DNA from: Lysobacter sp. Root690
Lineage (GTDB): Bacteria > Pseudomonadota > Gammaproteobacteria > Xanthomonadales > Xanthomonadaceae
Direction: 5' to 3'
DNA length: 64,000 nt
NCBI RefSeq assembly: GCF_001427785.1
Contig: NZ_LMHM01000016.1
Coordinates: 421,246 to 485,245 of the forward strand
A model generated the notes under the pieces. The model was not told the DNA's origin and did not search any database. It saw only the letters and a list, made by a program, of their open reading frames with translations. Positions within the stretch are counted from its first letter, which is position 1. Every line of letters starts with the position of its first letter. Shown here piece by piece: positions 1 through 10,609 of the stretch. Made by a program: the position numbers and the translations under genes.

Positions 1-3000
1 TGGCCACTGATCTACATGCACATAAGCCGAGGGCAGCATGTAGTCCGGCAAGCGCGACTGCAGTTGGCCGCGCAATGCCGACGCTTCGATCGCATCGCCC
101 TGCCAGTACGCCACCAAGCTTCGTTCCGATCCCGCGTTGCCGCGCGCCACCACCACTGCGTCGCGCACGCCTGCGCAGGCCTGCAGGGCCGCCTCGATCT
201 CGCCCAGCTCGATCCGGTAACCGCGCAGCTTCACCTGGAAGTCGTTGCGGCCCAGATAGTCCAGACCGCCGTCGCCGCGACGCCGGACCAGATCGCCTGT
301 GCGATAGACCCGGCCACCCGCCGCGAACGGATCGTCGATAAAGCGCTCGGCGGTCAGCTCCGGGCGATGCAGATAACCACGCGCCACGCCGGCGCCGCCG
401 AGCCACAGCTCGCCGACCACGCCCGGTGCGACCAGTTCGCCGTGGTCGTCGACGACGTAGGCGCGTGTGTTCGCCACTGGCATGCCGATGCCCGGCACGA
501 AGCCTGCCGACCTTGGCATCGAGACCCAGGTCGAATACGTTGTCGTTTCGGTCGGGCCGTACAGATTCGCCACCCACGCCGCTTGCGTCTGCGCGAATAC
601 TTGCTCGACCAAGTCGCGCTTGAGCGGTTCGCCAGCCAGATTCACCGCGCGAACACTGGCAGGCAGGCCGCCTGCATCCAGTACTGCCTTTAATACCGAA
701 GGCACCGTGTTGATCAGGGTCGCACCTTCGAGTTGCGCGCCGGCGCGCAGCAGGTCCTCTACCAGCACTACGCTGCCGCCCGTGGTCAGCGGCACCAGCA
801 GTTCGAATACGGCCAGATCGAAATTGACCGAGGTCGAACACACCGTGCGCGCCAGGTCCTGCAGCGCGAACGCGCCATGCGCCCACGTCAGCAGGTTGAC
901 GGTATTGCGATGTTCGATCGCCACGCCCTTGGGCCGGCCGGTGGAACCTGAGGTGTAGATCACATAGGCCAGATGATCAGGACGCAATGCCACCCGCGGC
1001 GCGTGCGACTGCGTGCTGTCGGCGGTGGCTTCCACTTCCAGCACCGCAACCCCATCTACGCCCAGTCGCGTGGCGGCGCCACCGGCGCTTACCACTGCGA
1101 CCGGCGAAGCATCTTCCAGCATCTGCAACACGCGTTCGCGCGGATAGCTCGGATCCAGCGGCACGTAGGCACCGCCGGCTTTCAGGATGCCGAGCAGGCC
1201 GACCACCAGTTCGACCCCGCGTTCTGCGCAAAGGCCCACGCAGCTATCGGGCACCACACCCAGCTCGATCAATGCATGCGCGACCCGGTTGGACGCGACT
1301 TCCAACTGCGCATAGCTCAACTGCGCGTAACCACTTCGCAGCGCCACCGCATCGGGCGTGCGCGCGACCTGCGATTCGAACAAGTCCACCAGGGTCTGCT
1401 GCGACTGCTCGATCGACGGACCAGCGCTTGCTTGCAGCAGCTGCGCACGTTCGCCCTCATCCAGCAACGCCAGCGACGAGACCGTGGCCTCCGGTGACCG
1501 CGCCATGCCGTCCAGCAAACGCTCCAGCCATTGCGACCAACGCGCGACAGTGTCCGCGTCGAACAGATCGCTGGAATACTCGATCGCGCCGCTCAGCGCC
1601 TGCCCTTCTTCCCGCAACGTCAGGCTCAGATCGAACTGGGTCGCGCCGTGCGACACCGCGTAACCTTCAACCTCCAACCCAGGCAAGGCCAGCGTCCGCT
1701 CCGGCGTGTTGTCCAGGCTCAGCAGCGTCTGGAACACCGGGCTGTGGCTCAGGCTGCGCTGCGGATGCAGCGCCTCGACCACGCGTTCGAACGGCACCTC
1801 TTGATGTTCGTAAGCGGCCAGGGCGGTCGCGCGGACCTGCACCAGTAAATCCGCGACCGTGGCCGATCCCTCTACCCGCGTGCGCAATGCCAGCGTGTTG
1901 ACGAAAAACCCAATCAGGCCTTCCAGCTCCAGCCGCGGTCGATTCGCCACCGGCGAACCCACCACCACTTCGTCCTGTCCGCTCAGCCGCGACAGCAGCG
2001 CACTCCAGCCGGCCAGCAGCACCGTGTAAAGCGTGGTGCCGTGCGCTCGCGCCAGCGCGTGCAACCGCTGGGTCAGGTCCGCGTTGAGACGCAGCGCCAG
2101 ACGACCGCCGCGATAGCTCTGCAACGACGGTCGCTGACGGTCGGTCGGCAACGCCAGAAATTCCGGCGCGCCGCGCAGTTGTTCGCACCACGCCTGAACC
2201 TGATCGTCGCTGTCGGTCTGCGACAGCCGCGCCCGGTGCCACGCTGCATAGTCGGCGTATTGCAGCGGCAAGGCCGGCAGCGGATCGGCTTGGTCTTGCG
2301 CATACGCGGCGTACAGCGCGCCCAGCTCGCGCACCAGCACGCCCTGCGACCAACCGTCGGACACGATGTGGTGCTGCACCAGAACCAGCACGTGCTCGTC
2401 GGCGGCCAAACGCAGCAGCAGCGCACGCACTGGCGGATGCGCCGACAGTTCGAACGGCTCCGACGCATACCTCATGCAGGCCTGCGCCAGCGCCGCCTCG
2501 CGCTGCGGCGCCGGCACCGTTTGCAGATCCCGCCGCTCCAACACCAGTCCGGTTGCCGCCCGTATCACCTGCACCGGGCCGTCCACACCGTGCTCGAACA
2601 CCGTGCGCAGCGATTCGTGCCGCTCGACGATCCGATCCAGCGCCCGCGTCAGTGCCGTCTCGTCGAGGGCGCCGCGCAGACGCACGCCCGCCGCGATGTG
2701 ATACGCCGCGCCGGCCGCTGCATCCAGCTTGTCCAGAAACCATAACCGCTGCTGCGACCACGACAAAGGCAGCGCCGACTTGCGATCCGCCAATGGCAGC
2801 CTATGTCTATCCTCTGGCTGCGCCGCCCGCACGATCCGGGCAAGCCCGGCCAGCGTCGGTGATGCGAACAAATCCGCCGGCGCGCAATCCACCCCAAACG
2901 CTTCGCGCAGGCGTGCGATCAGCATGCTGGCCTGGATCGAATCCAGACCGAACGCGAACAGATCCTGTTGCCGGTCCGCCGGCACGGCGCCGAGCACGTC

Positions 3001-4791
3001 GGCGACGATCCCGTCGATCCGATCCGCCACGTCGTCTTCGCCCAGCGAATCAAGGTCGGCGGATGCGTCGGCCGCTTGCTCCACCCGCCATTCCCACACC
3101 GCGGAGAACGCACCCTCGCGCAGCAACTCGCGGCAGCGGCCACGCTGGACCTTGCCGCTGGAAGTGCGCGGCAAATGACCCGCGCGCACCAGCACCACGC
3201 GGGCGAGATCGTAGATGTCGTGCGCCTCGGCCAGCGCGGCGCGGATTCTCGCCGCCAGGTCGACGCTGTCGACCGCGCTGGCGCCGGAGATCTCTTGGAC
3301 GATCGCGAGCGCGCCCGAGTCCTCGTCCTCGAGCGCGAACACGGCGCAGCCGTCCGCGCTGAAGGCCGGTTCCACCGTGGCCACGGTTTGCTCGATGTCC
3401 TGCGGATACAGGTTGCGTCCGCCCAGGATCAACAGTTCCTTCGAGCGACCGACGACGTACAGCTCGCCTTCGTGCACGAAGCCCAGATCGCCGGTGCGCA
3501 GCCATGTTTCGCCGTCGCGCTCGGCGAAACTTTCGCGCGTGCCCGCCGGTTGATCCCAATAGCCGGCCGCAACGGACGCACCGCTGACCAGGATCTCGCC
3601 GATGCATGCGTCCTGCGAGGCCAGGCCGCTGACCGGATCGGCGATCAGCACGCGCACACCCGCTGAGGTGCCGACGCTGGCCAGTTCGATACCGTCCTCG
3701 TCGCTGGCGACGATCGCGCGTCCGCGCGCCAGTTCGCGGCGATCCAGCACGATCGTGCGCAGCGGCTCGCCGGGCGCGCGCAATCGCGCGGCGACCAGCA
3801 AAGTCGCTTCGGCCAGTCCATACGCCGGCGTCAGCGCGCTCGGCGCCAAGCCGCGGTCGGCGTAGGCATCGGCGAAGCGAAGCAAGGTATCGGGACGGAT
3901 GCGCTCGGCGCCGTTGACCGCCACGCGCACGCTGTCCAGGCGGATCGCGCGCAACAGCGGATCGTCCGCGCGCTCGGCCATCAAGGCGTAGGCGAAATTC
4001 GGCGCCACGGTCAGCGTGGCGCGGTGGTCCGACAACGCGCGCAACCAGCGATGCGGCCGACGCATGAACGCAGCCGGTGGAAACTGCACGCAGCCGGCGC
4101 CGGCGAACAAGGGGTAAGCGATGGCGCCGATCAGGCCCATGTCGTGGAACGGCGGCAACCACGAGACCACGACGTCGTCGCGGGTCATGCCGTAGCGCGC
4201 CACCGCGGCCGCGCAATTGGCCATCAGATTGCCGTGGGTGACGATCACGCCTTTCGGCGCGGATGTCGAACCCGAGGTGTATTGCAGCACCGCGGGTGTC
4301 GACTCGGTGGCCGGGTAAGGCTCGCATCCGGCCTCGTCCACGCTGGCCGGCAGGGTACGCGCATCGATCCAGGCGACGCCCTCGGCGGCGGTCGCGAATT
4401 CGCGCACGCAGCGTTCGCGGACCTCATCGTCCAGGACCATGCAGGCCGCGGGCCGGCAATCGTCGAAGATCGCGCGCAGACGCGGCAAGGTGCGGCGATT
4501 GCTCGGTGGATACGCCGGCACCGCCACCAGGCCGGCATGCAAACAGGCCAGGAAGGCGACGATGTAATCCAGCGACGGCGGCAGCAGCAACAGCACGCGG
4601 TCGCCGCTCGCGGTCACGCGCCGCAATCCGGCCGCGACCCGCGCGACTTCGCGATCCAGGCCAGCGTAGTCCAACGCAATGCCCGCGCCCTCGCCGTCGG
4701 CCAGGAACCGGAACGCGATGCGTTCGCTGTGTTGCGCATCCTCCGCGTGACGGCGCAGCAACTGCGCCAATGAAGAACACGTCGAAGGCAT
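1..4791 (-). CDS. Lipopeptide NRPS, FAAL-ACP-C-A, 3' end beyond left edge
   Basis: Starts a lipopeptide: activates a fatty acid as acyl-AMP, loads it on an ACP and condenses it with the first amino acid. The first ~560 residues are a fatty acyl-AMP ligase ([29 protein letters not shown]), not an amino-acid A domain. An ACP follows with FGLDSIQ near 2940, then a condensation domain ([13 protein letters not shown] near 2760; intact HHIVSDG near 2370). From about 1410 comes a normal A domain ([11 protein letters not shown] near 950) that leaves the window at its A10 region, so PCP and later modules are unseen. Pocket residues read from the core motifs spell DLFNNALTY(K), an alanine-type code as I remember it. 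Start: ATG at 4791 puts the FAAL fold close to the N terminus; ATG at 4809 is in frame and also possible. Neither has a strong Shine-Dalgarno sequence. The gene lies about 90 bp behind the acyltransferase gene and may be co-transcribed with it. Confidence 0.93.
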   Translation of the reverse strand, partial: MPSTCSSLAQLLRRHAEDAQHSERIAFRFLADGEGAGIALDYAGLDREVARVAAGLRRVTASGDRVLLLLPPSLDYIVAFLACLHAGLVAVPAYPPSNRRTLPRLRAIFDDCRPAACMVLDDEVRERCVREFATAAEGVAWIDARTLPASVDEAGCEPYPATESTPAVLQYTSGSTSAPKGVIVTHGNLMANCAAAVARYGMTRDDVVVSWLPPFHDMGLIGAIAYPLFAGAGCVQFPPAAFMRRPHRWLRALSDHRATLTVAPNFAYALMAERADDPLLRAIRLDSVRVAVNGAERIRPDTLLRFADAYADRGLAPSALTPAYGLAEATLLVAARLRAPGEPLRTIVLDRRELARGRAIVASDEDGIELASVGTSAGVRVLIADPVSGLASQDACIGEILVSGASVAAGYWDQPAGTRESFAERDGETWLRTGDLGFVHEGELYVVGRSKELLILGGRNLYPQDIEQTVATVEPAFSADGCAVFALEDEDSGALAIVQEISGASAVDSVDLAARIRAALAEAHDIYDLARVVLVRAGHLPRTSSGKVQRGRCRELLREGAFSAVWEWRVEQAADASADLDSLGEDDVADRIDGIVADVLGAVPADRQQDLFAFGLDSIQASMLIARLREAFGVDCAPADLFASPTLAGLARIVRAAQPEDRHRLPLADRKSALPLSWSQQRLWFLDKLDAAAGAAYHIAAGVRLRGALDETALTRALDRIVERHESLRTVFEHGVDGPVQVIRAATGLVLERRDLQTVPAPQREAALAQACMRYASEPFELSAHPPVRALLLRLAADEHVLVLVQHHIVSDGWSQGVLVRELGALYAAYAQDQADPLPALPLQYADYAAWHRARLSQTDSDDQVQAWCEQLRGAPEFLALPTDRQRPSLQSYRGGRLALRLNADLTQRLHALARAHGTTLYTVLLAGWSALLSRLSGQDEVVVGSPVANRPRLELEGLIGFFVNTLALRTRVEGSATVADLLVQVRATALAAYEHQEVPFERVVEALHPQRSLSHSPVFQTLLSLDNTPERTLALPGLEVEGYAVSHGATQFDLSLTLREEGQALSGAIEYSSDLFDADTVARWSQWLERLLDGMARSPEATVSSLALLDEGERAQLLQASAGPSIEQSQQTLVDLFESQVARTPDAVALRSGYAQLSYAQLEVASNRVAHALIELGVVPDSCVGLCAERGVELVVGLLGILKAGGAYVPLDPSYPRERVLQMLEDASPVAVVSAGGAATRLGVDGVAVLEVEATADSTQSHAPRVALRPDHLAYVIYTSGSTGRPKGVAIEHRNTVNLLTWAHGAFALQDLARTVCSTSVNFDLAVFELLVPLTTGGSVVLVEDLLRAGAQLEGATLINTVPSVLKAVLDAGGLPASVRAVNLAGEPLKRDLVEQVFAQTQAAWVANLYGPTETTTYSTWVSMPRSAGFVPGIGMPVANTRAYVVDDHGELVAPGVVGELWLGGAGVARGYLHRPELTAERFIDDPFAAGGRVYRTGDLVRRRGDGGLDYLGRNDFQVKLRGYRIELGEIEAALQACAGVRDAVVVARGNAGSERSLVAYWQGDAIEASALRGQLQSRLPDYMLPSAYVHVDQWP

Positions 4792-4878
4792 GACCACGGC
4801 TGACTCCATTCTCGACCACGAGCAAAAAGAAATCGGTAATCCCTTGCACCGCCGCGTCCGCGACGGCGCCGTCCCGTA

Positions 4879-5754
4879 CTAAGCTTGCGCTGCGACGCTG
4901 TGGCCGCGAAGACGCCTGTTGATCCAGAAATAGGCCGACGGGTTGCGCCTGATCGCCTCCTCCAGGATGCGATTGACCCGCATCGCGTCCGCGGCCGGGT
5001 CCTCGCCGAATCCCTCCAGCGGCGGCGAGAGCGAGATGCGACAGCCGTCGCGTTCGCGATGGTGGGTGAACGCGACCACGGCCGCGCCGCTGAGCTTCAC
5101 CAGCCGTGTCGCCGACGACAAGGTGTTGAGCACCATGCCGAAGAACGGCGCCGGCACCTGATTGCGATCGCGGTATTCCTGATCCGGCGCGAACCACATC
5201 ACCGCGCCGTCGCGCAGCGCGGACAATACGCCGCGCACGTCGCTGCGTTCTATCATCGTGAGCTGGCGCCTGCCCCGCGATCTGCGCGACGCCGCGTCGA
5301 CCAACGGATTCGGGCGGCGCATATACATCGCGCACAGCGGAATGCGCTCGTTAAGCAACTGCACCGCGGTTTCCATGTCGCTGAAATGAAAGCCCAGCAG
5401 CAGCACGCCGCGCCCTGCCGATGTCAGTTGCTGCAGATGCTCCAGCCCGTCGACGACGCAAGGCTGGGTGGACGCATCGCCGAACCACCAGCGGCCCTTT
5501 TCCAGATAGCCCAGCACCGCCTGGGCAAGACTGGCGCGGCCCATGTCGACGCGGGCGCGCTCGCTGAGCTCGGGGAAACACAGGGATAGGTTGTCGAGGA
5601 TGATTTGGCGCGACTCGGCTGAAACGGACCAGTAGACGGCGCCCGCGACTTTGGAAATCGGGGCCAGCATGCGTAGCGGCAGGATGCTCGCAAGCCGCAG
5701 TATCGACAGTTCGACGCCCGCTGCAATCCATTGCCGAACTGTCATTTCTGACAT
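4879..5754 (-). CDS. LpxL/HtrB-family acyltransferase
   Basis: A 291-residue membrane-associated acyltransferase of the lipid A lauroyl/myristoyl transferase family, which moves acyl groups from acyl-ACP to a lipid A or other hydroxyl acceptor at the inner membrane. The family HX4E catalytic motif is visible as GFHFSDME (His123, Glu128). A second conserved block (WFAPDQEYRDRNQVPAPFFG) and the C-terminal NRILEEAIRRNPSAYFW block are intact. The length is normal for the family. ATG 5754 is preceded by AGGGAG about 10 nt upstream. The gene sits between two NRPS genes and immediately upstream of the FAAL-NRPS on the same strand, so it may acylate the cluster product or its carrier. It could equally be an ordinary LpxL paralogue. 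Family assignment is firm; substrate is unknown. Confidence 0.85.
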   Translation of the reverse strand: MSEMTVRQWIAAGVELSILRLASILPLRMLAPISKVAGAVYWSVSAESRQIILDNLSLCFPELSERARVDMGRASLAQAVLGYLEKGRWWFGDASTQPCVVDGLEHLQQLTSAGRGVLLLGFHFSDMETAVQLLNERIPLCAMYMRRPNPLVDAASRRSRGRRQLTMIERSDVRGVLSALRDGAVMWFAPDQEYRDRNQVPAPFFGMVLNTLSSATRLVKLSGAAVVAFTHHRERDGCRISLSPPLEGFGEDPAADAMRVNRILEEAIRRNPSAYFWINRRLRGHSVAAQA

Positions 5755-6023
5755 CTTGCCAACTCCCTTTTTTTCCGAAAGACGATCCCCGTGGCGTCCC
5801 CAACGCCCCGAAGCACCTCAATGAATGCGAGCGACACCGCCGCCGCCCCGGTCGTCCGGCGGACGATCGGGCGCAGCCTGCTCTTCCAGTGGCCGCCGCA
5901 GTATATTGAAGCCTTCATCGCACACAACATGTCGCATGACGACTCCATATGCTTGATGATGATTCCACAGGATAGCAACAAGGCATGCACTCATCGTAAG
6001 GTTATGCGCCGCATTGCACGCCG
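5755..6023. other. Divergent intergenic region between two NRPS-cluster arms
   Basis: 269 bases between the start codons of the leftward acyltransferase-NRPS arm and the rightward NRPS arm. It must hold both promoters. The part near 5920-6020 is AT-richer than the surroundings. I cannot assign -35/-10 pairs with confidence and see no convincing gene. Confidence 0.4.
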
Positions 6024-9000
6024 ATGTTTTTTGCAATGCAGCAGGACCCCGTCGCTGCAAGGATTCGTGGCATGACCCTTCTTTCTTCCGCTTCCTCTCT
6101 CGGCCCACGGCCGCTGTCGTCGCCGCCATCGTTCGTCGATGCGTTCCGGGCGCAAGTGGCGAGCACGCCGGAGGCGGAGGCGCTGCGCAGCGACGCTGCG
6201 CGGCTGAGTTATGCGCAATTGGACGCCGCGTCGAATCGCGTAGCGCATGCATTAATCGAACTGGGTGTGCTGCCCGACACCCGCGTGGGCCTGTGCGCTG
6301 AACGCGGTATCGAACTGGTGGTCGGTTTGCTCGGCATCCTCAAGGCCGGCGGCGCCTACGTACCGCTGGACCCGGGCTATCCGCGCGAACGCGTGCTGCA
6401 GATGCTGGAGGATTCGTCGCCGGTCGCGGTGGTGAGCACCGGCGGCGCGGCCGCGCGGTTGGGGCTCGACGGCGTTGCAGTGCTGGACGTGAAAGCCACG
6501 ATCGATAGCGCGCACTCGCACGCGCCTCAGGTGGCCTTGCGCCCCGAGCATCTGGCTTATGTGATCTACACCTCAGGTTCGACCGGCCGGCCCAAGGGCG
6601 TGATGGTCGAACATCGTCAGTTGTTGCACCTGTGGCAAGGCATGCGCGAGCGCGTGTTCAGCGCATTGCCGCAAGGCTTGTGCGTGGCGCTCAACGCCAG
6701 TGTTTCCTTCGATGCCTCGCTGCAGGCGCTGGTGCAACTGGCGTCTGGCCACACCGTATGCATGGTACCCGCGAACGTTCGCGCCGACGCCGCGCGCATG
6801 CTGGACTTTCTCGACACCGAAGCGGTATCGGTATTCGATTGCACGCCATCGCAACTGGACCTGTTGATCCACGGCGGCCTCTTCGAGCGGGAGCTGCCGC
6901 AACTGCGCGCGATTCTGGTCGGCGGCGAAGCGTTTCCGGCCGCGGCGTGGAAGCGCGCAGCGGCCGCGCCGGTGGCCTGCTACAACGCCTACGGCCCGAC
7001 CGAATGCACGGTCAACAGCACCTTGGCGCGAGTCAGCGCCGAGTGCGGTCCGCATCTGGGCGAACCGCTGCCGGGCGTGCAGGCGTATGTGGTTGAAGCC
7101 GATGGAACATTGGCCGCGCCCGGCGTGGTCGGCGAGCTGTGGCTGGGCGGCAACGGTGTGGCGCGCGGTTATCTGCACCGTCCCGAGCTGACCACTGAAC
7201 GATTCATCGACAACCCGTTCGGCGAAGGTCGCTTGTACCGCAGCGGCGATCTGGTGCGGCGTCGCGCCGACGGCAGGCTCGATTACCTCGGCCGCAACGA
7301 CGATCAGGTCAAGATCCGCGGCTATCGCATCGAACTCGGCGAGATTGCCGCCGCGCTTTGCGAGCATGCCGACGTGCGCGACGCCGCGATCGTGCCGCTG
7401 CGCTCGGAGGACGGCGACGTAAGGCTCGCGGCCTATGTCATACCGGCCCAAGCCGCGCCGACGCCGACCGACCTGCGCGCCTTCCTCGCGCACCGGTTAC
7501 CGGATTACATGCTGCCTTACGCCTACGTCTGCGTACCGGCATTCCCGACCGGCGCCAACGGCAAGATCGACCGTGGCGCGCTGCGCCCGCCGGCCTCGGC
7601 CGACATCGCCGGACGGCCGTTCCTGCCGGCGCAGGGCGAGATCGAAACGGCGATCGCGCAGTTGTGGACGCAACTGCTGCGGGTGGATCGGGTCGGCCGC
7701 GACGATAACTTCTTCGAACTCGGCGGTCATTCCCTGCACGCGATGCAACTGATCGAGCGCATGCATCGCATCGGCCTGGAGGCGGACATGCACGGTTTGT
7801 TCGTGCAATCGACCCTGGCCGGCTTCGCCGCGACCGCGCGCTGGTCGGCGCGCGCGCAACCTCAGCGCGGCGAGAGCGATGCGTCCGGCCCCGCATGGAT
7901 CGACTCGCCTGCCTCGCAGAAACAATGCTGCGACTGGGCCTTCAATCAGGTCACCCTCGCCCAGGCACGCCCGTCGCTGTGCGTGCAGCAGCGGGTCAAC
8001 GTCGAGCAAGCGGATCCGGAACTGTTGCGCCAAGTGTTCGATGCGGCCGTCGCCCGCCATGAAGCCCTGCGCACCACCCTGCATGTGACCGACGACCGGC
8101 TGATCCAGCGCACCCACGCCAGCCATGCGCTGGCGCCGATCGAACCGGTGGACCTGCGCGCCGAGACCGACCCGGCGGCCGCGCTCGACGCGTTGGCCGA
8201 CCGCGTCCGTGCGCGCACCTTCGATTTCGCGCGCCTGCCGCTGTTCACTGTCGATCTGGCGCGGCTGCCCACGCACGACACGGTGATCTTCACCTTCGAC
8301 CATGTCTGCATGGACCAGGCCTTTCTCGGCCGTTTCGTCGCCGAGGTCGCCGAAGACTACGCCGCGCGTTCGCAGGGCCGCGCCAACGATATCGAGATGC
8401 CGGGCGGAACCTACCGGCAGTACGCGCAGTGGGAACGCACCGAGATGTCCGGCGACAGCGGCCGCCGCCATATCGATTACTGGACCGGCCTGATCGGCCG
8501 CGTCGGCGCGCAGCGCTACACCGACCGCTTCGCCGATTACCCGACGCAGTGGTTCGCCTCGCATCGCCAATACATCGCCAACGCGCTGTCGAAGCTGCCG
8601 ACCGGCATGCACCCGCATCTGGCCGCGCACGCGCATCGCTACGTCGGCAACCTGTTCCACGAACCGGTGCCGATGGCCCGCTTCAGCACCTACGTTGGAC
8701 CCGAGATCTTCCATGCGCTGGCGGCCAGGGCGATGCGCGCGAAGCTGCCGCTCAGCGCGCTCGCCATCGCCGCCGCCAACGTGCTGATCCAGCGGCTGAC
8801 CGGATCGGACGCGAGCTTGATCTCGGTGCTCACCGAAACCCGGCCGTTCGGCGCTTGGCAGGATTCGGGCGGCAGCTTCGTCAACGATGCGCTGTACGCG
8901 GTCGAATACGCCGGCGATACCGGCGTCGACGAGGCCATCGCGCAGATCGCGGCGCAGATGCCCGCGGTCAGCGAACACAAGGTCTGCTTGCTGCCGGCGG

Positions 9001-9371
9001 TGCTCAGCGCCGCCGACGTTTCGCTGGAAGCCATCGGCACCTTGTGCCTGAACTACATCAGCGCCGAGAGCGACAAGCCGCTGGCGCCGTTCGCGTCGCG
9101 CCATCAGGACGGCGGGTTCGCCTCGATGGAGTTCAACCTGACCGTGGTCCAGTACCAGGACGGTCTCTACATCGATTGCGAATACCGCAAGGCGCGGTTC
9201 GCGCCGCGCACGATCGAGCAGACCGTGGTGGGCGGATTCGTCGACGTACTGCGCGCCTTCGCCGACAGCGGCAATGCGCGCGTGGCCGATATCGCACTGA
9301 GCTTTCCGCCGGCGGCGCCGACACCCGCGCGCCGGACCGAGCCGTCGTCGCTGAGCCCGGTCGACGCATGA
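6024..9371 (+). CDS. NRPS, A-PCP-C arrangement with degenerate terminal condensation domain
   Basis: A 1115-residue single-module synthetase. Residues ~35-520 are an adenylation domain with [10 protein letters not shown] (183-192), [18 protein letters not shown] and the A10 lysine in NGKID (514). The pocket residues read DAQDLGAVN(K), close to glutamine/glutamate codes (DAQDLGVVDK/DAKDLGVVDK from memory). Residues ~535-605 are a PCP with LGGHSL (Ser570). Residues ~625-1100 resemble a condensation domain, but the HHxxxDG motif reads DHVCMDQ: the second His (760) and the Asp (764) remain, the first His and the Gly do not. There is no thioesterase. So the module can load an amino acid and probably hands it to, or links it with, the other NRPS chain. 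Start may be ATG 6024 or ATG 6072. The glycosyltransferase start overlaps its stop codon. Confidence 0.92.
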   Translation: MFFAMQQDPVAARIRGMTLLSSASSLGPRPLSSPPSFVDAFRAQVASTPEAEALRSDAARLSYAQLDAASNRVAHALIELGVLPDTRVGLCAERGIELVVGLLGILKAGGAYVPLDPGYPRERVLQMLEDSSPVAVVSTGGAAARLGLDGVAVLDVKATIDSAHSHAPQVALRPEHLAYVIYTSGSTGRPKGVMVEHRQLLHLWQGMRERVFSALPQGLCVALNASVSFDASLQALVQLASGHTVCMVPANVRADAARMLDFLDTEAVSVFDCTPSQLDLLIHGGLFERELPQLRAILVGGEAFPAAAWKRAAAAPVACYNAYGPTECTVNSTLARVSAECGPHLGEPLPGVQAYVVEADGTLAAPGVVGELWLGGNGVARGYLHRPELTTERFIDNPFGEGRLYRSGDLVRRRADGRLDYLGRNDDQVKIRGYRIELGEIAAALCEHADVRDAAIVPLRSEDGDVRLAAYVIPAQAAPTPTDLRAFLAHRLPDYMLPYAYVCVPAFPTGANGKIDRGALRPPASADIAGRPFLPAQGEIETAIAQLWTQLLRVDRVGRDDNFFELGGHSLHAMQLIERMHRIGLEADMHGLFVQSTLAGFAATARWSARAQPQRGESDASGPAWIDSPASQKQCCDWAFNQVTLAQARPSLCVQQRVNVEQADPELLRQVFDAAVARHEALRTTLHVTDDRLIQRTHASHALAPIEPVDLRAETDPAAALDALADRVRARTFDFARLPLFTVDLARLPTHDTVIFTFDHVCMDQAFLGRFVAEVAEDYAARSQGRANDIEMPGGTYRQYAQWERTEMSGDSGRRHIDYWTGLIGRVGAQRYTDRFADYPTQWFASHRQYIANALSKLPTGMHPHLAAHAHRYVGNLFHEPVPMARFSTYVGPEIFHALAARAMRAKLPLSALAIAAANVLIQRLTGSDASLISVLTETRPFGAWQDSGGSFVNDALYAVEYAGDTGVDEAIAQIAAQMPAVSEHKVCLLPAVLSAADVSLEAIGTLCLNYISAESDKPLAPFASRHQDGGFASMEFNLTVVQYQDGLYIDCEYRKARFAPRTIEQTVVGGFVDVLRAFADSGNARVADIALSFPPAAPTPARRTEPSSLSPVDA

Positions 9372-10594
9372 CCGCGATGGATGCCTGGGCGCATGCGGAT
9401 CGACCACCGCTGAAAGTGCTGATGCTGGGCTGGGAACTGCCGCCCGCCATCACCGGCGGACTCGGTGTCGCCTGCGAGGGGCTGCTGCGCGGCATCGGCG
9501 CGCTCGGCGGAATCGGCGTCGATTTCCTGCTGCCTGCATCGCCTGGGATTCGCGGCGATTATCCCACCGCGGTGCGGATCGTCGAACTGGACGGATGCGA
9601 CGATCCGCACGCCGGCGTGCGCGCGCAGGGCGCTTACATCGCATACCGCGAAAAAGCCGCACGGTACGCGGCCGCGACCTTGCGCGCCCTGCCGGAACTC
9701 GGCGAGTTCGACCTCATCCACGCGCACGATTGGCTTACCTTCGAAGCCGCGATGGCGATCAAGCGCGCCAGCGGCAGGCCGCTGGTGGTGCACGTCCACT
9801 CGACCGAGCACGATCGCGCCGGCGAGCACCGCACCAATCCGGTGATCGCGGAACTCGAACGCGCCGGCATGCAGGCGGCCGACCGCATCGTGGCGGTCAG
9901 CCGCTATACCGAGCATGGCCTGGTGCGCAATTACGGCCAGTCCGCCGAGCGGATCGACGTGGTCTACAACGCCGGTCGATCGCGCCAGACCGATCCGTTA
10001 CCCGCTGCGCCGCCCGCGGACGGATGCGTATGCTTCATCGGCCGCATCACCGAACAGAAGGGTCCGGAAGCCTTCGTCGAAGCCGCCTTGCGGATCCGCG
10101 AGCGGGTGCCGGACGCGCGCTTCGAAATGGCCGGCGACGGCAATCTGCTGCCGTTGATGCGTTCGCTGGTGCGCGCGCTGGGACTGTCCGAGGCGTTCTC
10201 GTTTCCGGGCTTCATCGATCGCGAGCAAGTGACGAATCTGCTCGCGCGCAGCCGCGTGCTGGTGATGCCTTCGCTGTCCGAGCCGTTCGGGCTGGTCGCG
10301 CTGGAAGCGATCGAGGCCGGCGTGCCGGTCGTGCTCTCGCGCAACTGCGGCCTGGCCGAACGGGTGCCGAGCGCGCTCTGCGTCGATCCGGACGACATCG
10401 ACGCGATCGCCGATGCGGCGATCGGCCTGCTGACCGATCCTGCGCGCGCGCGGGCATGTGCGTCCGCCGCCGCGCGCGAAGCGGCGGAGCTGGACTGGAC
10501 CCGATCGGCCGCCGCGCTCAAGCAGGTTTACGATCGCGCGCTGGACACGGCGCTGCCGCGGATACCTGTGCCGACACCGGCGCCGGCTTGCTGA
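9368..10594 (+). CDS. GT4/GT5-like glycosyltransferase
   Basis: A 408-residue GT-B fold glycosyltransferase of the GT4/glycogen-synthase-like group, transferring a sugar from a nucleotide donor in the cytoplasm. The N-terminal signature [13 protein letters not shown] (21-33) resembles the donor-binding glycine loop of glucan synthases. The C-terminal half has GRITEQKG (Arg226, Lys231) and the family E-x7-E pair (Glu305, Glu313) in [14 protein letters not shown]. Its ATG overlaps the NRPS stop (ATGA), so the two are translationally coupled, which argues that it glycosylates the NRPS product. An alternative is synthesis of a short glucan, given the GH13-like gene that converges on it 15 bp downstream. 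Acceptor is unknown. Confidence 0.85.
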   Translation: MTAMDAWAHADRPPLKVLMLGWELPPAITGGLGVACEGLLRGIGALGGIGVDFLLPASPGIRGDYPTAVRIVELDGCDDPHAGVRAQGAYIAYREKAARYAAATLRALPELGEFDLIHAHDWLTFEAAMAIKRASGRPLVVHVHSTEHDRAGEHRTNPVIAELERAGMQAADRIVAVSRYTEHGLVRNYGQSAERIDVVYNAGRSRQTDPLPAAPPADGCVCFIGRITEQKGPEAFVEAALRIRERVPDARFEMAGDGNLLPLMRSLVRALGLSEAFSFPGFIDREQVTNLLARSRVLVMPSLSEPFGLVALEAIEAGVPVVLSRNCGLAERVPSALCVDPDDIDAIADAAIGLLTDPARARACASAAAREAAELDWTRSAAALKQVYDRALDTALPRIPVPTPAPAC

Positions 10595-10609
10595 AACCGC
10601 TGCGCGTCG

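Noticed and set aside
7497-9407. 636-codon open frame on the minus strand
   Set aside because: Antisense shadow of the A-PCP-C gene; no recognisable domain and biased composition.
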